Assembly (NCBI GenBank): GCA_008692225.1
Contig: VICG01000010.1
Span: forward strand, 1,364,001-1,428,000
Reading direction: 5' to 3'
DNA length: 64,000 bases
From: Monilinia fructicola
Taxonomy: Eukaryota; Ascomycota; Leotiomycetes; Helotiales; Sclerotiniaceae
The translations under genes and the position numbers were made by a program. Under the pieces are notes generated by a model. The model was not told where the DNA came from, made no database searches, and worked only from the letters and a program-made list of their open reading frames with translations. Below, in pieces: positions 11,401-24,074 of this stretch (positions within the stretch are counted from its first letter, which is position 1; every line of letters starts with the position of its first letter).

Positions 11401-14400
11401 TCCATATACATACCATCTCCATCTAGAGGGGCTTACATTAATTACTGCCTAGTATTTTATCATTCGTATCCAAGCATCATGAAAAGTTGGGAGACACCAA
11501 GACGGCACGGAAAGCAAATGATAAATCTTACCTGCATATTCGACTTACTCCGTACAATAGAACTCCAGTATCGACTGAAGCAATACGAAAGACATGTTTC
11601 AAGGTTCATGTACGAACGTGTATGGGAGTGTGTATGCGTATTGGATGTGTGCGTGTACTCTGTACAGATTGTTTGTGTACAGCCCTGGAGTATCTTCATC
11701 CTTTTCCACTTGCCATCCCCGGCCATCGCATCCACTTACTCCTCCCTTACTCTGTACAAAGAAGGAAGCCCCTTGAGAGATGTTCCATCTTCTGTGCTGT
11801 AGATTAGCTACGGTAGATACCCGACAGCACAGAATACAGTCATAGAATCATCGATCGTGCATTGCATTGGTTGATATCTTATCAGGTATACGAGGACTAT
11901 ACATTATCTATCTATCTATCCATCAGTCCATCAATCAATCAATCTTTCATACCGACATGGGGTTATTCTATCATCTCCAAGTTCCAACCAATGCAATACA
12001 CACAGTACCAAGTGTCGAGACCACCTTTTCTCCGCCCTCCACTCAAATCGTACAGTATGTAGTGTACAAGTACTGTAGAGCTGTAAAGTACCAAGCTACA
12101 ATCCCAACGTTCCAACAGAAGGTTCTTCTTATATCCCGATGGCAGGGAAGAGAACCAACATAGACGCACAAACTGCAAAAGCCACGCGTAATCATTAGGA
12201 GGAGCCACCCACCCATTCAGTACTACCCGGTAAGTAATAAGTCCAGTACGGTCATAGGTCCAGGGGGCGTATCGGTATCAGGCTATCAGCACAACACAAG
12301 CCCTTCGCCCAGCAACATCTCACAGGGGACCGATCCGATACACCAGGGGCAAAAGGCTAAAAACCCCCAGACTCCAAGATCATCCATCCCGATGACTTCA
12401 TCAATCTCCTCCCACCGCACATCACAATATCCCCTCCTCCAAAATCGGAAATATATGATCCGAAGCACCGCTTTCGAAACAACCTAATCCCACGCCCCGA
12501 CGTCTCCTCAAGCTTGATTCGGTCTTCCGAGGAGGGTGTCTGTGATGTACTGTACGGAGGAGGTACGTACCTATCATGAATAAGCTGCGGTGAGGTGATG
12601 TGGTGGGATGAGATGGGATGGGATGGGATGGGATAAAACTAAGGATCCAAATATAGTGGTAATTAGGTTCTATCTAGGTACTCTGTACAACATTCAAACG
12701 CATCGCTTCTTCCACAACTCACAGCTCATCCAACATGCAACACCCAACACCCAATACCAAACACCAAACACCAAACACCAAACACCAAACAACGTCTTCC
12801 TTCCAACTGTGTATATAATAGATACGTCCATCACATGCATTACATTGACCTTCCAAAGCTCCTCACACATACCACACAACATACCCAATCATCACCCATC
12901 CACACACACACATGCATTCATTCTTTCACCACCCCCCTCCGCCTCCCCTTCAAAATAGGTAGGTAGGTAGGTGAGAATCTCGCACAGCACTCTCTCTACC
13001 TAGACTCTCCATCTCTCTTCGCTCTCGTTCTCGCTCTCGCTTCTGTTCTAATAGATTACAATTTCCACCCTACCTACCCATCAACCTACCTGCCTATCCA
13101 TCTACCCATCCACCCATCTAACAATCCGCGCTCCTTTTATCCCCATCCCCATCCCCATCCATCTATCTATCTCCAATCAAATGAAATCAAATGAAATCAA
13201 ATCAAATCAAATCACACAATAATAAACCTTCATCACCATCCATCACCATCATCGTACCAAGATGCCCATGTCCATCTGAAACGCAATCACGCCCCCTCAA
13301 TCAATGCCAAACCCGATGCGCCCGCCCGGTCGGTTCTCGGAACTCGGAGAATAGACAGATGGTTGGGGTTGGGGTTGGAGTTTTGGGGGTAGGGCATCGT
13401 TGTTGTTGTGGTTGTGGTTATTGTTGTGGTTATTGTTGTTGTATTGATTATTGGAGATGTTTGTTTGTATTCGTGATGTTTGTTTGTATTCGTGATGATG
13501 ATGGGTTGGCTTGGGTTGAGTTAATAGATGGATAGATAAATGGAGGGATGGATGGATGTAATATGGTGGTTCCTAGGTATATTGTGGCGGTTATGATTAT
13601 CTAATGGTGATTATTATATTGTGAGGTTCAAACTATATGATTTATGAGTTTCGGATGGGATGGGATGGCATGGGATGGGATGGGATGGGGTGGCAATTTT
13701 ATGAGCTAGTGATTGGTCAATGGTAATGGTAAAAGGTCAACAACACAAACTCCCTCATCCAATCTCGACACCGCCAGCCAGCCAGCACCATCCTTATTGA
13801 TTCCCATCATAGAGTGCCCATGACCCCCGGCCTTACCGGCCACGATGGATCGGATCCTCTCCCTAGGTCTTCAGCATCGTCTCTTCTCCGCCGAAAAGAG
13901 TATATGCAGTGCAGTACTCGGTAATAGATCCTTCCAGACATCCCTTCCCACTCGGGGTCCCGCCCGGGGTCGTGGGAATCGTTCTTTTTTGGCTGGTGTG
14001 TGTTGGGGTATGTCGTGGCTTGGGATAGAAATATCATATCATGGCATATCATGGCATGGCATATCATCCTATAATCCCAATAAGCGAATCATCCATCCAT
14101 CCATCCATCCATATCTTCAGCCCATCCCATCCCATCCCATCCCATCGATACATACACACACATACTCATAGACACCCTAGGTCCCACAACCCTCCATTCC
14201 CACGCAACATCAACCACCCATCTAATTTTCCACCCATCCCCCCCTCCCCCCCACACATTCCCGCCTCGCCCCCAAATCCCCCAACCTGCACGCCCAACCC
14301 CAAACCCAAGCAAAAGACCAACCACCCTACTCCCTCCCTAGCCAGCGAAACTCTCATCAACATGCCCATGCCCAGCCCATGCCCATGGGCACCGCGACCA

Positions 14401-15480
14401 AATCCACGCAAGGGGATCGCGTCGGACCCACATGCTGACGCGACTCCTTCCGACGACACGTCTCCCTCCCAACTCCACCCGGCCCCGCGCACGCGCTCGT
14501 GGGGGAGCGGTCGAGCGACCAGAGCTGGCGTGGATGGGGACGGGATGTGTGGAGGGAGGGAGCGGGGTTTGTAGAGTTTGCGTGGTGGGGTGGGCCGAAG
14601 GCTCGGTTCGGGATCGTGCTATACTCGTTGATGCCACAGGGGATCTGGGGAAGGTGTGAGTGGTTGGGTGGGGTGGGGAGAGGAGAGGAGAAGAGAGGAA
14701 GGAAGAGGATGTCGATCCACCGATCCCGTCGAGAGCGCTCGAAAGTCCCACGGTGCAAAGGGCTCGTCTGGGGATGTCGCATTTTCTCGTGGGGTTTGGC
14801 CAATGCGTCGTGTTACGTCGAGTGATGTTATATTCTCGCGCAGCCGCGAGGAGCGAGGTTTGGGTTGGTTGGTTCGGGAATCTCTTGTCATACCTACCCA
14901 ATGCCATTCGTGATTATGATCTCGGAGTGCATGTGGGTGATCTGGATGATTCATCTAGCAGCATTCAAAGGAAAGGGGATGGGTTTTGTCGCGTCTCTTA
15001 TTTTGAGGTTGATGAAGGAAGGGGGGGGGGGAGTTGGTTGATGGATGGAGTGTTTAGGGGGTAGCCGAGAGGGGGGGGCGGATGAGCAGGTAAGTGAACG
15101 AGTGAGTATATTTGGGTCAGGGGCTGGGAATACTTGGAAGTACTTGTATATTTACAAGGGATGAATGACGAATCGTTCAAAACCTGAATTGGATATATAG
15201 TTGTTGTTAAACGATGTTGTCATTGCCATCACTATCATCCCTATTATCATTGCTCTTATTGCTGTGCCTACTGTCCACCCACCTCAACAACCTTGGAACT
15301 CCCCAACCCTCCAAATCCGCAAGCACCATATACAAATCCAGCTTCCCATTCGTCAATCTTCACAGTGGGTATATGTAGATATCATTTCATTAGTTACATA
15401 CTTTTTTCTCTTGATGAGCAAGGCACTCACTTATAACTCACACGCTTATATCCTTATATTCTTATATTTCTTATATCTGT

Positions 15481-15485
<5 letters not shown>
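11401..15485. other. Gene-free low-complexity stretch
   Basis: Repeats include GGGAT near 12608-12634 and 13650-13690, CAAACAC near 12750-12790, GGTA near 12956-12972, AAATC near 13183-13212, and CATCC plus CCCAT near 14092-14146. The segment 14150-14950 is GC-rich and open in several frames on both strands at once, which is compositional. None of those frames has a recognisable domain. Confidence 0.5.

Positions 15486-15533
<48 letters not shown>
15486..15533. repeat. (CA)n dinucleotide microsatellite
   Basis: About 24 uninterrupted CA units, followed by a short TA run. Confidence 0.97.
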
Positions 15534-15543
<10 letters not shown>

Positions 15544-15952
15544 CTAACACAACAGCAACAGAAACAGCAACAACCATAAAATCCCCCAAAACCACCCACT
15601 CACCAAATCCCCCAAGCTCACAACCCATTAAACCCAACTCTTCGCATCCCTTTCTACCAAGAACAATATCCACAAATCAACATTTCTCTTCCCAATAACC
15701 AACCATCAGCCATCAGCCATCAACCATCAACAACATCAAAGAGAAGAGACGAGAACAGAAGAAAAAATGCAACCACCAACCCATATATACTTGTATAACC
15801 ACAGAGCAAGCAGGTAGGTACAGACAAGTACTAGTCAACTTAGTTCTATATGTTGCCTACCCCACTTTCACACCAAAGCTCATCTACTCGGGCGGGTCTT
15901 CGTAGAGGCATGCGCAAAGATAAAATTTATAATACATTTGTGACGGTCGACA

Positions 15953-17122
15953 CGACCGACACGGAAGGAGTCGGCGATGGAGCCGATACCTTTGGCGTGT
16001 CGGCAAGAACGACGCTGCTGGCGTTGCCGACAACGTTGGCAAGAGCGGATAGTATAGCTTTAGTTATAAATAGACAATGTTAAACAGCTTAATAAAGATC
16101 AGCTTTTACCACGATACACGTTTCCTGCTAACACTAATAAAACATTGATGTAATTGTATATAATTTGTAAGTTTTATACATATCGTATTTCAATATTTGT
16201 TATGAGAAATTTATATTATAAATATTAATATTAGATAGATAATGGTATAATAAAATCTATGAATATTAAATAAGTTAATAAATATTATACTTAAACTTTT
16301 AAGTTTCTATTAAATGATAAGTAAAAGCTATATTTTGTATTTTATATTTTATATTTTATATTTTATATTTTATATTTTTATATTTTATATTTTATATTTT
16401 ATATTTTATATTTTATATTTTATATTTTATATTTTATATTTTATATTTTATATTTTATATTTTATATTTTATATTTATATATATTTTATATTTTATATTT
16501 TATATTTTATATTTTATATTTTATATTTTTATATTTTATTTTTATTTTATTTTATATTTTATATTTTATATTTTATATTTTATATTTTATATTTTATATT
16601 TTATATTTTATATTTTATATTTTATATTTTATTTTTATATTTATATTTATATTTATTTTATATTTTATATCTTATATTTATATTTATATCTTATATCTTA
16701 TATCTTATATCTTATATCTTTATATCTTATATCTTATATCTTATATTTTATATCTTATATTTTTATATCTTATATTTTATATCTTATATTTTATATCTTA
16801 TATTTTATATCTTATATTTTATATCTTATATTTTATATCTTATATTATTTTATATCTTATATCTTATATCTATATCTTATATCTTATATCTTATATCTTA
16901 TATCTTATATTTTATATTTTATATCTTATATTTCATATTTTAAAACTTTTATATTTTAAAACTTTTATATCTTTATTAAAACTATTTAATACTTTTTATT
17001 TATAATTATACTATTTAAGCCGCTTTTGCTAATAGTATCGGCTACGCTAGCGATATTGTTTTTACTAATACGTCAAAGCTAATTATTAGCTTTATCGTTG
17101 TCGACTCTTTCTATAACGATCG
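15953..17122. mobile_element. Decayed element with long inverted repeats (candidate MITE or transposon relic)
   Basis: The left arm at 15953-16107 matches the reverse complement of the right arm at 16957-17122 over about 155-166 bp with few gaps. Most mismatches are transitions in one direction: G or C in the left arm against A or T in the right arm. Examples are CGACCG against CGATCG, and GGCAAGAGCGG against AGCAAAAGCGG. The left arm is GC-balanced, while the right arm and the middle are AT-rich. Between the arms lie about 220 bp of AT-rich unique sequence and a heptamer satellite. No transposase frame is seen. I infer an old inverted-repeat element hit by RIP on one side. Exact ends and any target-site duplication could not be fixed. 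Confidence 0.55.
16328..16945. repeat. TATATTT heptamer satellite
   Basis: About 600 bp of tandem seven-base units. TATTTTA units dominate the left part and C-bearing TATATCT variants the right part. A uniform seven-base period keeps a 209-residue Tyr/Ile/Phe/Leu frame open, which is not a gene. Confidence 0.95.
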
Positions 17123-17690
17123 TTATAAAAATTTATCACTTTTTGAAAAAGTAAATTCAATTATTTAGATTATATAAGTATATTTTTTATTGAAATTTTG
17201 GATATTTTATTCCCTATATTAATATAATAAATATTATTAAATTTTGAAAATATCTAATTAGACTCTAAGACTTATATTATTCCTTATAATTTTAATTTCT
17301 AAATATTTAATATCGTTAAAATTTAAGTTACGAAATTTATAAAATCACCAATTTTTATAAAACTAGTATTCTTTTTAAGATTAGTTTTTATAATATAAAA
17401 TTCTAATATAGAAAAATGTTATTAAAATACTAAATATATTCTATATTAAAGTTCTATTAAATTTTTATAAGTTTTTATATTCGCTTACGCCTCTTTTAAA
17501 ACCCGCTCGAGTAAAATTAGAAATAATTATTTTTAAAGTTGTATAATTCTAAAAAAAATAAATCTTTTAGCTCATTATAACTTATTTTTTTTAATAGAAT
17601 TCATTAATATATCGAAAAGGTTTTATTGTAGATTTATTTATAGTGTATAAATATTTAAAGTGAATTAGATAGATATATTTTGGTGTAAAA
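17123..17690. repeat. AT-rich island beside the inverted repeat
   Basis: Strongly AT-rich, TA-dense sequence continues outside the right arm for more than 500 bp and then changes abruptly to normal composition near 17700. It is probably RIP-degraded repeat DNA and may belong to a larger element. Confidence 0.5.
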
Positions 17691-18151
17691 AGGGCTTTCG
17701 CTTAATTGAAGTTGATGGGTACTGTACCTGCACAACGAACGCGTACATCCAAAGCGAGACCAACGCCTGAAAGATATCGCTCATCCTTTCCCAATATACG
17801 AAACGATCATGGCAACGAGTGGTGGGCTTGTTGGCATGATGGTTCGCGATCGATGGATTGCTGGAGTGCTGTGGTGGTTGGGGTTGGGGTTGGTTGATTT
17901 TGGGGTTGGTGATTTTGTGATGATGACCTCGGGAGCTCTAGGAGATGACTTGATTGGGAATTAGAATTGGAATTAGAATTAGAATCCAAGACCTGATTCA
18001 ATCCAAAATCTAATCCAATCCATGATCAAACCCAACCCAATCCGAACCCAAACCCAAAGCCATACCCAAAAAAAAACACCACCCCCCTCGCATCACCACC
18101 GAATAAATTACCCACCCTGGAACTTCCGTCTCCCACTCCCACTCCCACTGC

Positions 18152-18264
18152 CAACTCATCCAACTCATCCAACTCATCCAACTCATCCAACTCATCCAAC
18201 TCATCCAACTCATCCAACTCATCCAACTCATCCAACTCATCCAACTCATCCAACTCATCCAACT
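18152..18264. repeat. Nine-base minisatellite (CAACTCATC)n
   Basis: About twelve near-perfect nine-base units. Since nine is a multiple of three, all frames stay open: Asp-Glu-Leu or Trp-Met-Ser on minus and Thr-His-Pro on plus. The flanks show no coding signal, so I treat it as non-coding. Confidence 0.95.
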
Positions 18265-18972
18265 CTCATCCATCTCTCAAAAACACAAACTTTCCCCCAG
18301 CAAGATTACCTCTCAACTCCAACTCCAACTCCAAATCCAAATCCCCACCCATCACGAACATTCCTAAGACCATTAAATTCAACAATACACCTCAAAAGAG
18401 CGAACTCCTCCAGCCTCCAGAAGTTCCCATACAAAGACATTTCACCCGGGGTTTCTCGTGGCAAGCGCCCGGACGATTAATCAATTAGCTTTTTCACTCG
18501 CGAGGGCGAGGGCGAGGGCGAGGGCGACGAGGGGGATAATTGATGGGTATTGTATATATACATATATATATACACATTACAAAAAAAAAAAAAACACCCC
18601 ACAACCCATCTCCCCTTTCATCAGATCCCTAATATCCCCATGGAATAAATGTCATCTCGCGCGCGTAATCCACGCATCTCCAACCATACACCCGAAAAAG
18701 ACCATGCTGCATGCATCTCTCGATCCACCTTCTCGTCTCGTACATCCAATCCAATCCAATCAAATCCAATCCATCTCCATGGCTTCCAAATACCCACCAA
18801 CACACCCCATCCCCAACAATAAAACAAAGCCCCGTTAAGATGAAGAAAACTTTCCTCTCGTCTTTGATTCTCGATCCGTGCATCTCTCGCCTCGGATACG
18901 TATCTCTATTGATAGGAGGGAGGGAGATGCGTGGATGCTTGGATGCTTGGAGGCGTGAGTTTTGATGCTATG

Positions 18973-19016
18973 TGGTATATGGTATATGGTATATATATAC
19001 CATATACCATATACCA
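18973..19016. repeat. Perfect 44 bp palindrome
   Basis: Two 22-base arms built from TGGTATA units meet at an AT centre without a loop and match exactly. The sequence could form a cruciform, or a hairpin if transcribed. Confidence 0.9.
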
Positions 19017-20100
19017 TATATCACCGTATCCTCACTCCACCACCCCTTAATCTCCCCTCCACCCCCCCTCCCCCGATAACTCATCTCCTTCCTTTCCTCC
19101 CCCCTCCATCCAACCAACCATCCATCCAACCAAAAATATACCCACCACGACACACCTCCCACCACTATCCACCACCACCATCCACAATATAAATATACTA
19201 CTCGAGTAGGTAGATACCTAGCACATTTCACCACACTGCATTGCACTTTACTCTACTCACTCCATGCTCCATGCTCCATGCTCCATGCTCCATGCCAACA
19301 TGCTGTATCTGCCCAAGTCCATTCACTACTCAACTACTCAACTACCCACCATTAACCAGCCAAGAACCCAAGCATTCCCATTCCCATTCCCATCCCCCCC
19401 GCACACGCTCGCACGAAGGATCAGTTACCAGACAAAGCACAGATCACAAACAAAGTCAAGATAATCTGCGAAACCGGGATATTACATGGGGGTATCAATA
19501 ATATTTATTTATTTTTTCATTCATAGTTATCCCATCTCCCATCTTCCATCTTCCACCTTCCATCTCCCAAATCCCACAAGCACAAGCACAAGCACACCCA
19601 TGCTGTACCCGTACCCCCCAACCCGTGACATTCCAGTCCCAGTCGAGCCATCGAGCATACGCAAGCAAATCAACCCCTGAAACGTAAATCAAGCTCGCAA
19701 GAAACTCTCTTCTCGCCAGTGAGATGAATTTCCCAACTCATTGAATCCATCTTGTACCGATCATGATCCCCACCCTGTGGTAACCTATTTGCTCCATGCA
19801 TCAGGACATTATCTTCCCATCCCGATCCACCACTTTGCGCAAACATTTGCGACCTTCATACGAAGTAACCTCCAAAAATCAAATGTGGCACTAAAAAATA
19901 CATAAATATCCCTCTATCCGAGGGACTCCCAAAACACCCGTCTTAATGCATACAAATAATGGTATAACTGGTGCTTGCTAATGAGCACGCAAAGAGACCT
20001 CGCTGCCCTAAAAGATAAAAAATAAAAATAAAAACGCCCCAAGTGAAATGCTCCTATGATGCGAATCCCCTTTCTTTCAAGGGGATAATTCGACTTTCTT

Positions 20101-22258
20101 TTATTGTTGAGAATATTGAAAAAATGGTCGCGAAAATGAGTGAGTGGTATTTTCGACGAGATGGAAGTTATAACCCATGAAAGTTGGGTTGAGGTAGTAC
20201 AGGCCACTGGCCGATGGCCTGATGTGCATATCCAGGTACGACACCGGATCGATAATCATGTCTCTTACCCAATGGTTGATAATGTATATGTGATTTGTAT
20301 TCACAGCATAATCATGCATTGAGGTTGATGGCGGTGGGTACAGGAGGGTGTTCACGTGGCGAATAGGTTTGTAGGGTGAATTTCGCTGTTGATAAAAGAC
20401 AGATGGTGAAATATGCCCGGAGTTTCCAGGAAATGAAGCATTGAGTGGAGAAGGAACGGATGAGAGTAGTTCCTGGACTGCCGACTGAGGACTTCGTGGG
20501 CGAGATGAAGCTCCAAAACTTTGGTTGCTGTGTTGATAGGGGGCGGGTCTGTGGTGCACTAGCGTGTGGTGCACTAGCATGTGGTCCACTAGGTATCTGA
20601 CTCGCGATAGGTGGATAAGTCGGGGTAGTAGGGTAGACGGTAGACATGGCTCGACTGCCGTTCAAAGGAGGCAAAAGCGGCACATTTTGAGAAAAGCTCG
20701 TGAGACTGTTGTATCCACCCATTGCTTGGCTAGTCGAAATCGTCAAATTAGGCACGGGTGGTAAGCGAGGTCTAGAAGCCATGTTGTAATTCTCAAGACC
20801 GTTGGATGTTGAGGGGGTTAGCCTGGATACACGCTTTGCCACTGGCTCTTCAGCATCTTCTGTGATGCTCCTCTTTCTCGCCGTCGGTTGGAAATCTGGG
20901 TCCGAGGCATTCGAAATAGTCGTTAGTGGCGAAATCAAGTGAGCAGTATTGTTGGTAGCAGGCCACTGGGGAGTAAAATTGTAGGGTCCAGCTACAGATG
21001 AATATTGACTTGATTGCGTGGGGGGTGAAGCTTGCATGGATGTAGGAGGCGATGGAAGTGTTGGCTGATATAGGGGCGGAGGTGATAATTTGATGGACCG
21101 TTCACAAAATTGATAGAACTTTCCAAGCTTTTGGTGCCATTCCTCCCACTCATCCTTGGATGCGAGCAAACTGTACCGCATGTTGCTGAGAAATTCGACT
21201 TCCATGATGTGAATTTCAGTGACAGAAATTCCAGAGACTTCAGCCCATGTTTTGTTAGTATATGTGTTGTCATCAAGGACTATTGTATGGTCAGTAAGGA
21301 TTTTCAAAATTCATCTTTTTTTTGTATACTCACACTTGTTGCCTAACATCAATGCCACTGTCAAGAGCCTGTACTCGCTTCCGCTTCGTCCTTTTACTGC
21401 TTTATTATTGGACTTCAAGCGGTAAATGAAAAGTAAGGCTAATAAAGTCACGTTTTGTGAGACCTGTGTAGTCATGAGAATCGTGACAACCCATTTTGTG
21501 AACCCGACAGTTGGGAAAGCTTCCGGTCTAAGTCGTTCGATGGCTGTCGATCCCGCCCACGAATTTTCTGCCCGTTTTAGTGTATCCGTGGATTCAAACC
21601 AGAATAAACAAGTAATCTAGAAAAGTCAGACTTGGGCCATGCATCAAGCAGAAGATTGAGGATGAAATAATTACCTGAGCAGCAAATTCGGCTAAACTTC
21701 CACCACTGTCGTTTATTGATTCTGGAATCCGTAGACTTGGATGAATAGAATCGGTATTTGATGGCTTTTTGGCTTGTGGCTTGCGAGTAGATTCGGACTC
21801 CAGGGCGCTCAGAGGAGCAGGTTGAAAGGACTCGGCTTGGGCCTTTTCTTTTATTGGTGGCCAGCTAAAAGGCACATCTGGCTGAGAAAAGTCCTTGCTC
21901 CCGTTTGTTCTGGACGCTGGTGCCCGGATGCTTCTTGAACGTGGGGAGGCTGAGCGGGCCGTGTAGTTGATGCATCATATTCAGGTGTCCTGCCAATCTT
22001 GAACGGCCCCGGGTATGTTTCATTCTGTCGGCTTTTGTAAGGAAGATGTGAAGGCTCGGGGTATGTTGCATGCATGTCGTCTTCAGGTGGTGTGCGAAGC
22101 CCAACTCTGACCGGAGCTTCAATATATCTTGACTGATTGATTTTTGGGAGTGTGGGAAGATATCGGGTCTCCTTTCGCCCATCGATCCCCCGAGGACTTT
22201 GGGGTGTGGGCGGTAAAGTGAAAGTGAACGGAGCCGGCCTAACTGAAGTCTGATGCAT
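20101..22258 (-). CDS. Pho80-type cyclin (Pho85 cyclin / Clg1-like), two frame breaks
   Basis: Regulatory partner of a Pho85-type cyclin-dependent kinase. Three exons are inferred: 21675-22258, 21334-21616 and 20101-21279, with introns of 58 and 54 bp. The Pro/Ser-rich N-terminus carries RVGLRTPPEDDM. The cyclin box runs from about FAAQITCLFWF through TKWVVTILMTTQVSQNV and LALLFIYRLK to LTVALMLGNKFLDDNTYTNK and VSGISVTEIHIMEVEFLSNM. A long low-complexity C-terminal tail follows, with a basic ARKRS..KRVSR patch that could be a nuclear signal. The first ATG with a good context is at 22258; an upstream non-ATG extension exists but is not needed. The frame breaks once near 21905-21975 (a base missing) and once in the C run near 20539-20543 (a base extra). 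Corrected length is about 682 aa. Assignment to a particular yeast Pcl protein is not possible by eye. Confidence 0.82.
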
Positions 22259-24025
22259 TGAGAGAATGTTGATTTTTTGAGGAGAGAATGTTGGGGTAAA
22301 GAGTGTAGTTATTTTGTTGCTTGGAAACGCTTTGAAGTGAGGTAGATGGAAAGTCGGTGGTAGATATCGTTCCAATAAGTACTGTCTGCCGGCTGCCTTC
22401 AAAAGATACTATGATGGATTGAAGCTTCTATGAACCACCCCGCAGCTTTGATGAAGACTAACTATCAAACTCAAAATTGGGCTATCCCGGGCGCCATGGA
22501 AATGCCGACCAATGCCTTTCGAAGGGATACAGAACGAGTAGCTAGTTGGTTTCGCCGATCGAAGTTCCAGAAGATAATTAGGGTGCGATTGCTGAATCGT
22601 TGAGTTTGTAGTGTCGTGGGGTAGTGTACGGATCGATCTTTTCAACTATGAGGAAGAGGTCGCAGTGAAGTTGTAGTAAAGGAAGCTTTCCTAAACGATC
22701 GAAGCCCTAAGAGTAATGTAGAGTAGAGTAGTGCAGTGCAGTGTTGAGTAGTGTAGCAAGATACAAGACACACGATATCAAGTTTCGGCTTGAAAGACAA
22801 ATCCCAAGTGAGGAAGAGTAAGGGAGACAGAAATACAAACAAAACTTGGAATTGAAATTGGAATGGGAATGGGAATGGGAATGGAAACGAAATAGAAATA
22901 GAGATAGAGAAAGGACCCTTGGGAGTGAGGTATATGAGAGAATTATTGAATTTGAGATTCTTGATGATGTGAAATGGAGTACTAGGAAACAAATATAACA
23001 AATAATGTTTGAATATAAAATTGGAGACGTTGGACTAAGAGGACTGAACTATGAAAGAAGGAACCAATGTGAGATATCGGAATAATACCTAAGTACAATA
23101 CCAACCGACATGTAAAAGAATCAACTAGGGTTGAATCTGTATTAGATACGCAATGGTCATAGTATCATTGATTCATTGGTATGGGGATTGGTCTGTCTGG
23201 TATGGCAGGCAAGACAAAGGGTTAAGAAAATGCAAATGTAAATGGAAAGGTAAATGTAAATATGGATGGAATTGGGAATATGGGAGAAAGTGGAGGCTGA
23301 TGGAAGCACTCGTTCATTATTGATGTCACAGGCAGAGCCAGGTACAAGGAGAGAGGGAGAGAGAGGAGAACAGAGTAAGATAGGTGGGTAAGGTAGTCAG
23401 GAAAGAATACCAAAGAAGACCATACCTAGTTTGATGTATGTATGACCAGGATAAATAAATCAGATTTGGAGACGACTGGAACACTCAAGCCTTACACCTG
23501 CAAGAAGGAAAAAAAGATGCAGCGAAAGAAAGGATCCTTCCTACAAGACAAGCCTACAAGAGATTTCAAGTTAGTCTGTTACCGATGCACATTGAGAAAG
23601 GGCTTGGTACTAGGGCTGCTAGCTAGCTAGTACGATGTAAAGTTATGGGCCAGGATTATAGATGGATGGATGGATGGATGGGTGAGTGGATGGGTGGATG
23701 GATGGATGGATGGATGAATGAGTAGATACTAGATAGATAGATGGATGGATAAATGGATGGATGGATGAATGAATGAATAGGTAGATGCTGTAGACGGATG
23801 GATGATTGATTGGGATTTTCGGGGATTCTATGCAGGGATACCAAGAGGACCACTGACTTCCAAGGTCTGAAAAATGTATATAGTCCATATAGTCCAGTAG
23901 TCATAATATGATTTATAGATGAGGTTAGATTTGGAGGGGTGAGTGAGAGAAGGGGGGAAGTTTGTGTTAGAATAGCTTTCTAAGGTTTTCAAAGAGGAAG
24001 GCGAAGCGAAACTATAGTTGATCAA

Positions 24026-24074
<49 letters not shown>

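Larger units (their letters stand above)
17691..20100. other. Gene-free stretch between the AT island and the cyclin gene
   Basis: Besides the minisatellite and palindrome listed separately, it has a GGGCGA run near 18500-18530 and a CTCCATG run near 19261-19298. No gene is recognised. The part next to 20100 should hold the 3' UTR of the cyclin gene. Confidence 0.5.

Noticed and set aside
14041..14954. Many frames of 75-189 codons on both strands
   Set aside because: A GC-rich stretch poor in stop codons; no frame shows a domain or sensible exon links.
16314..16943. A 209-codon open frame of Tyr/Ile/Phe/Leu repeats
   Set aside because: It is kept open by the seven-base satellite and has no non-repeat part.
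18022..18480. A 152-codon plus frame and the minus Asp-Glu-Leu and Trp-Met-Ser frames
   Set aside because: They depend on the nine-base minisatellite; the flanks have no coding features.
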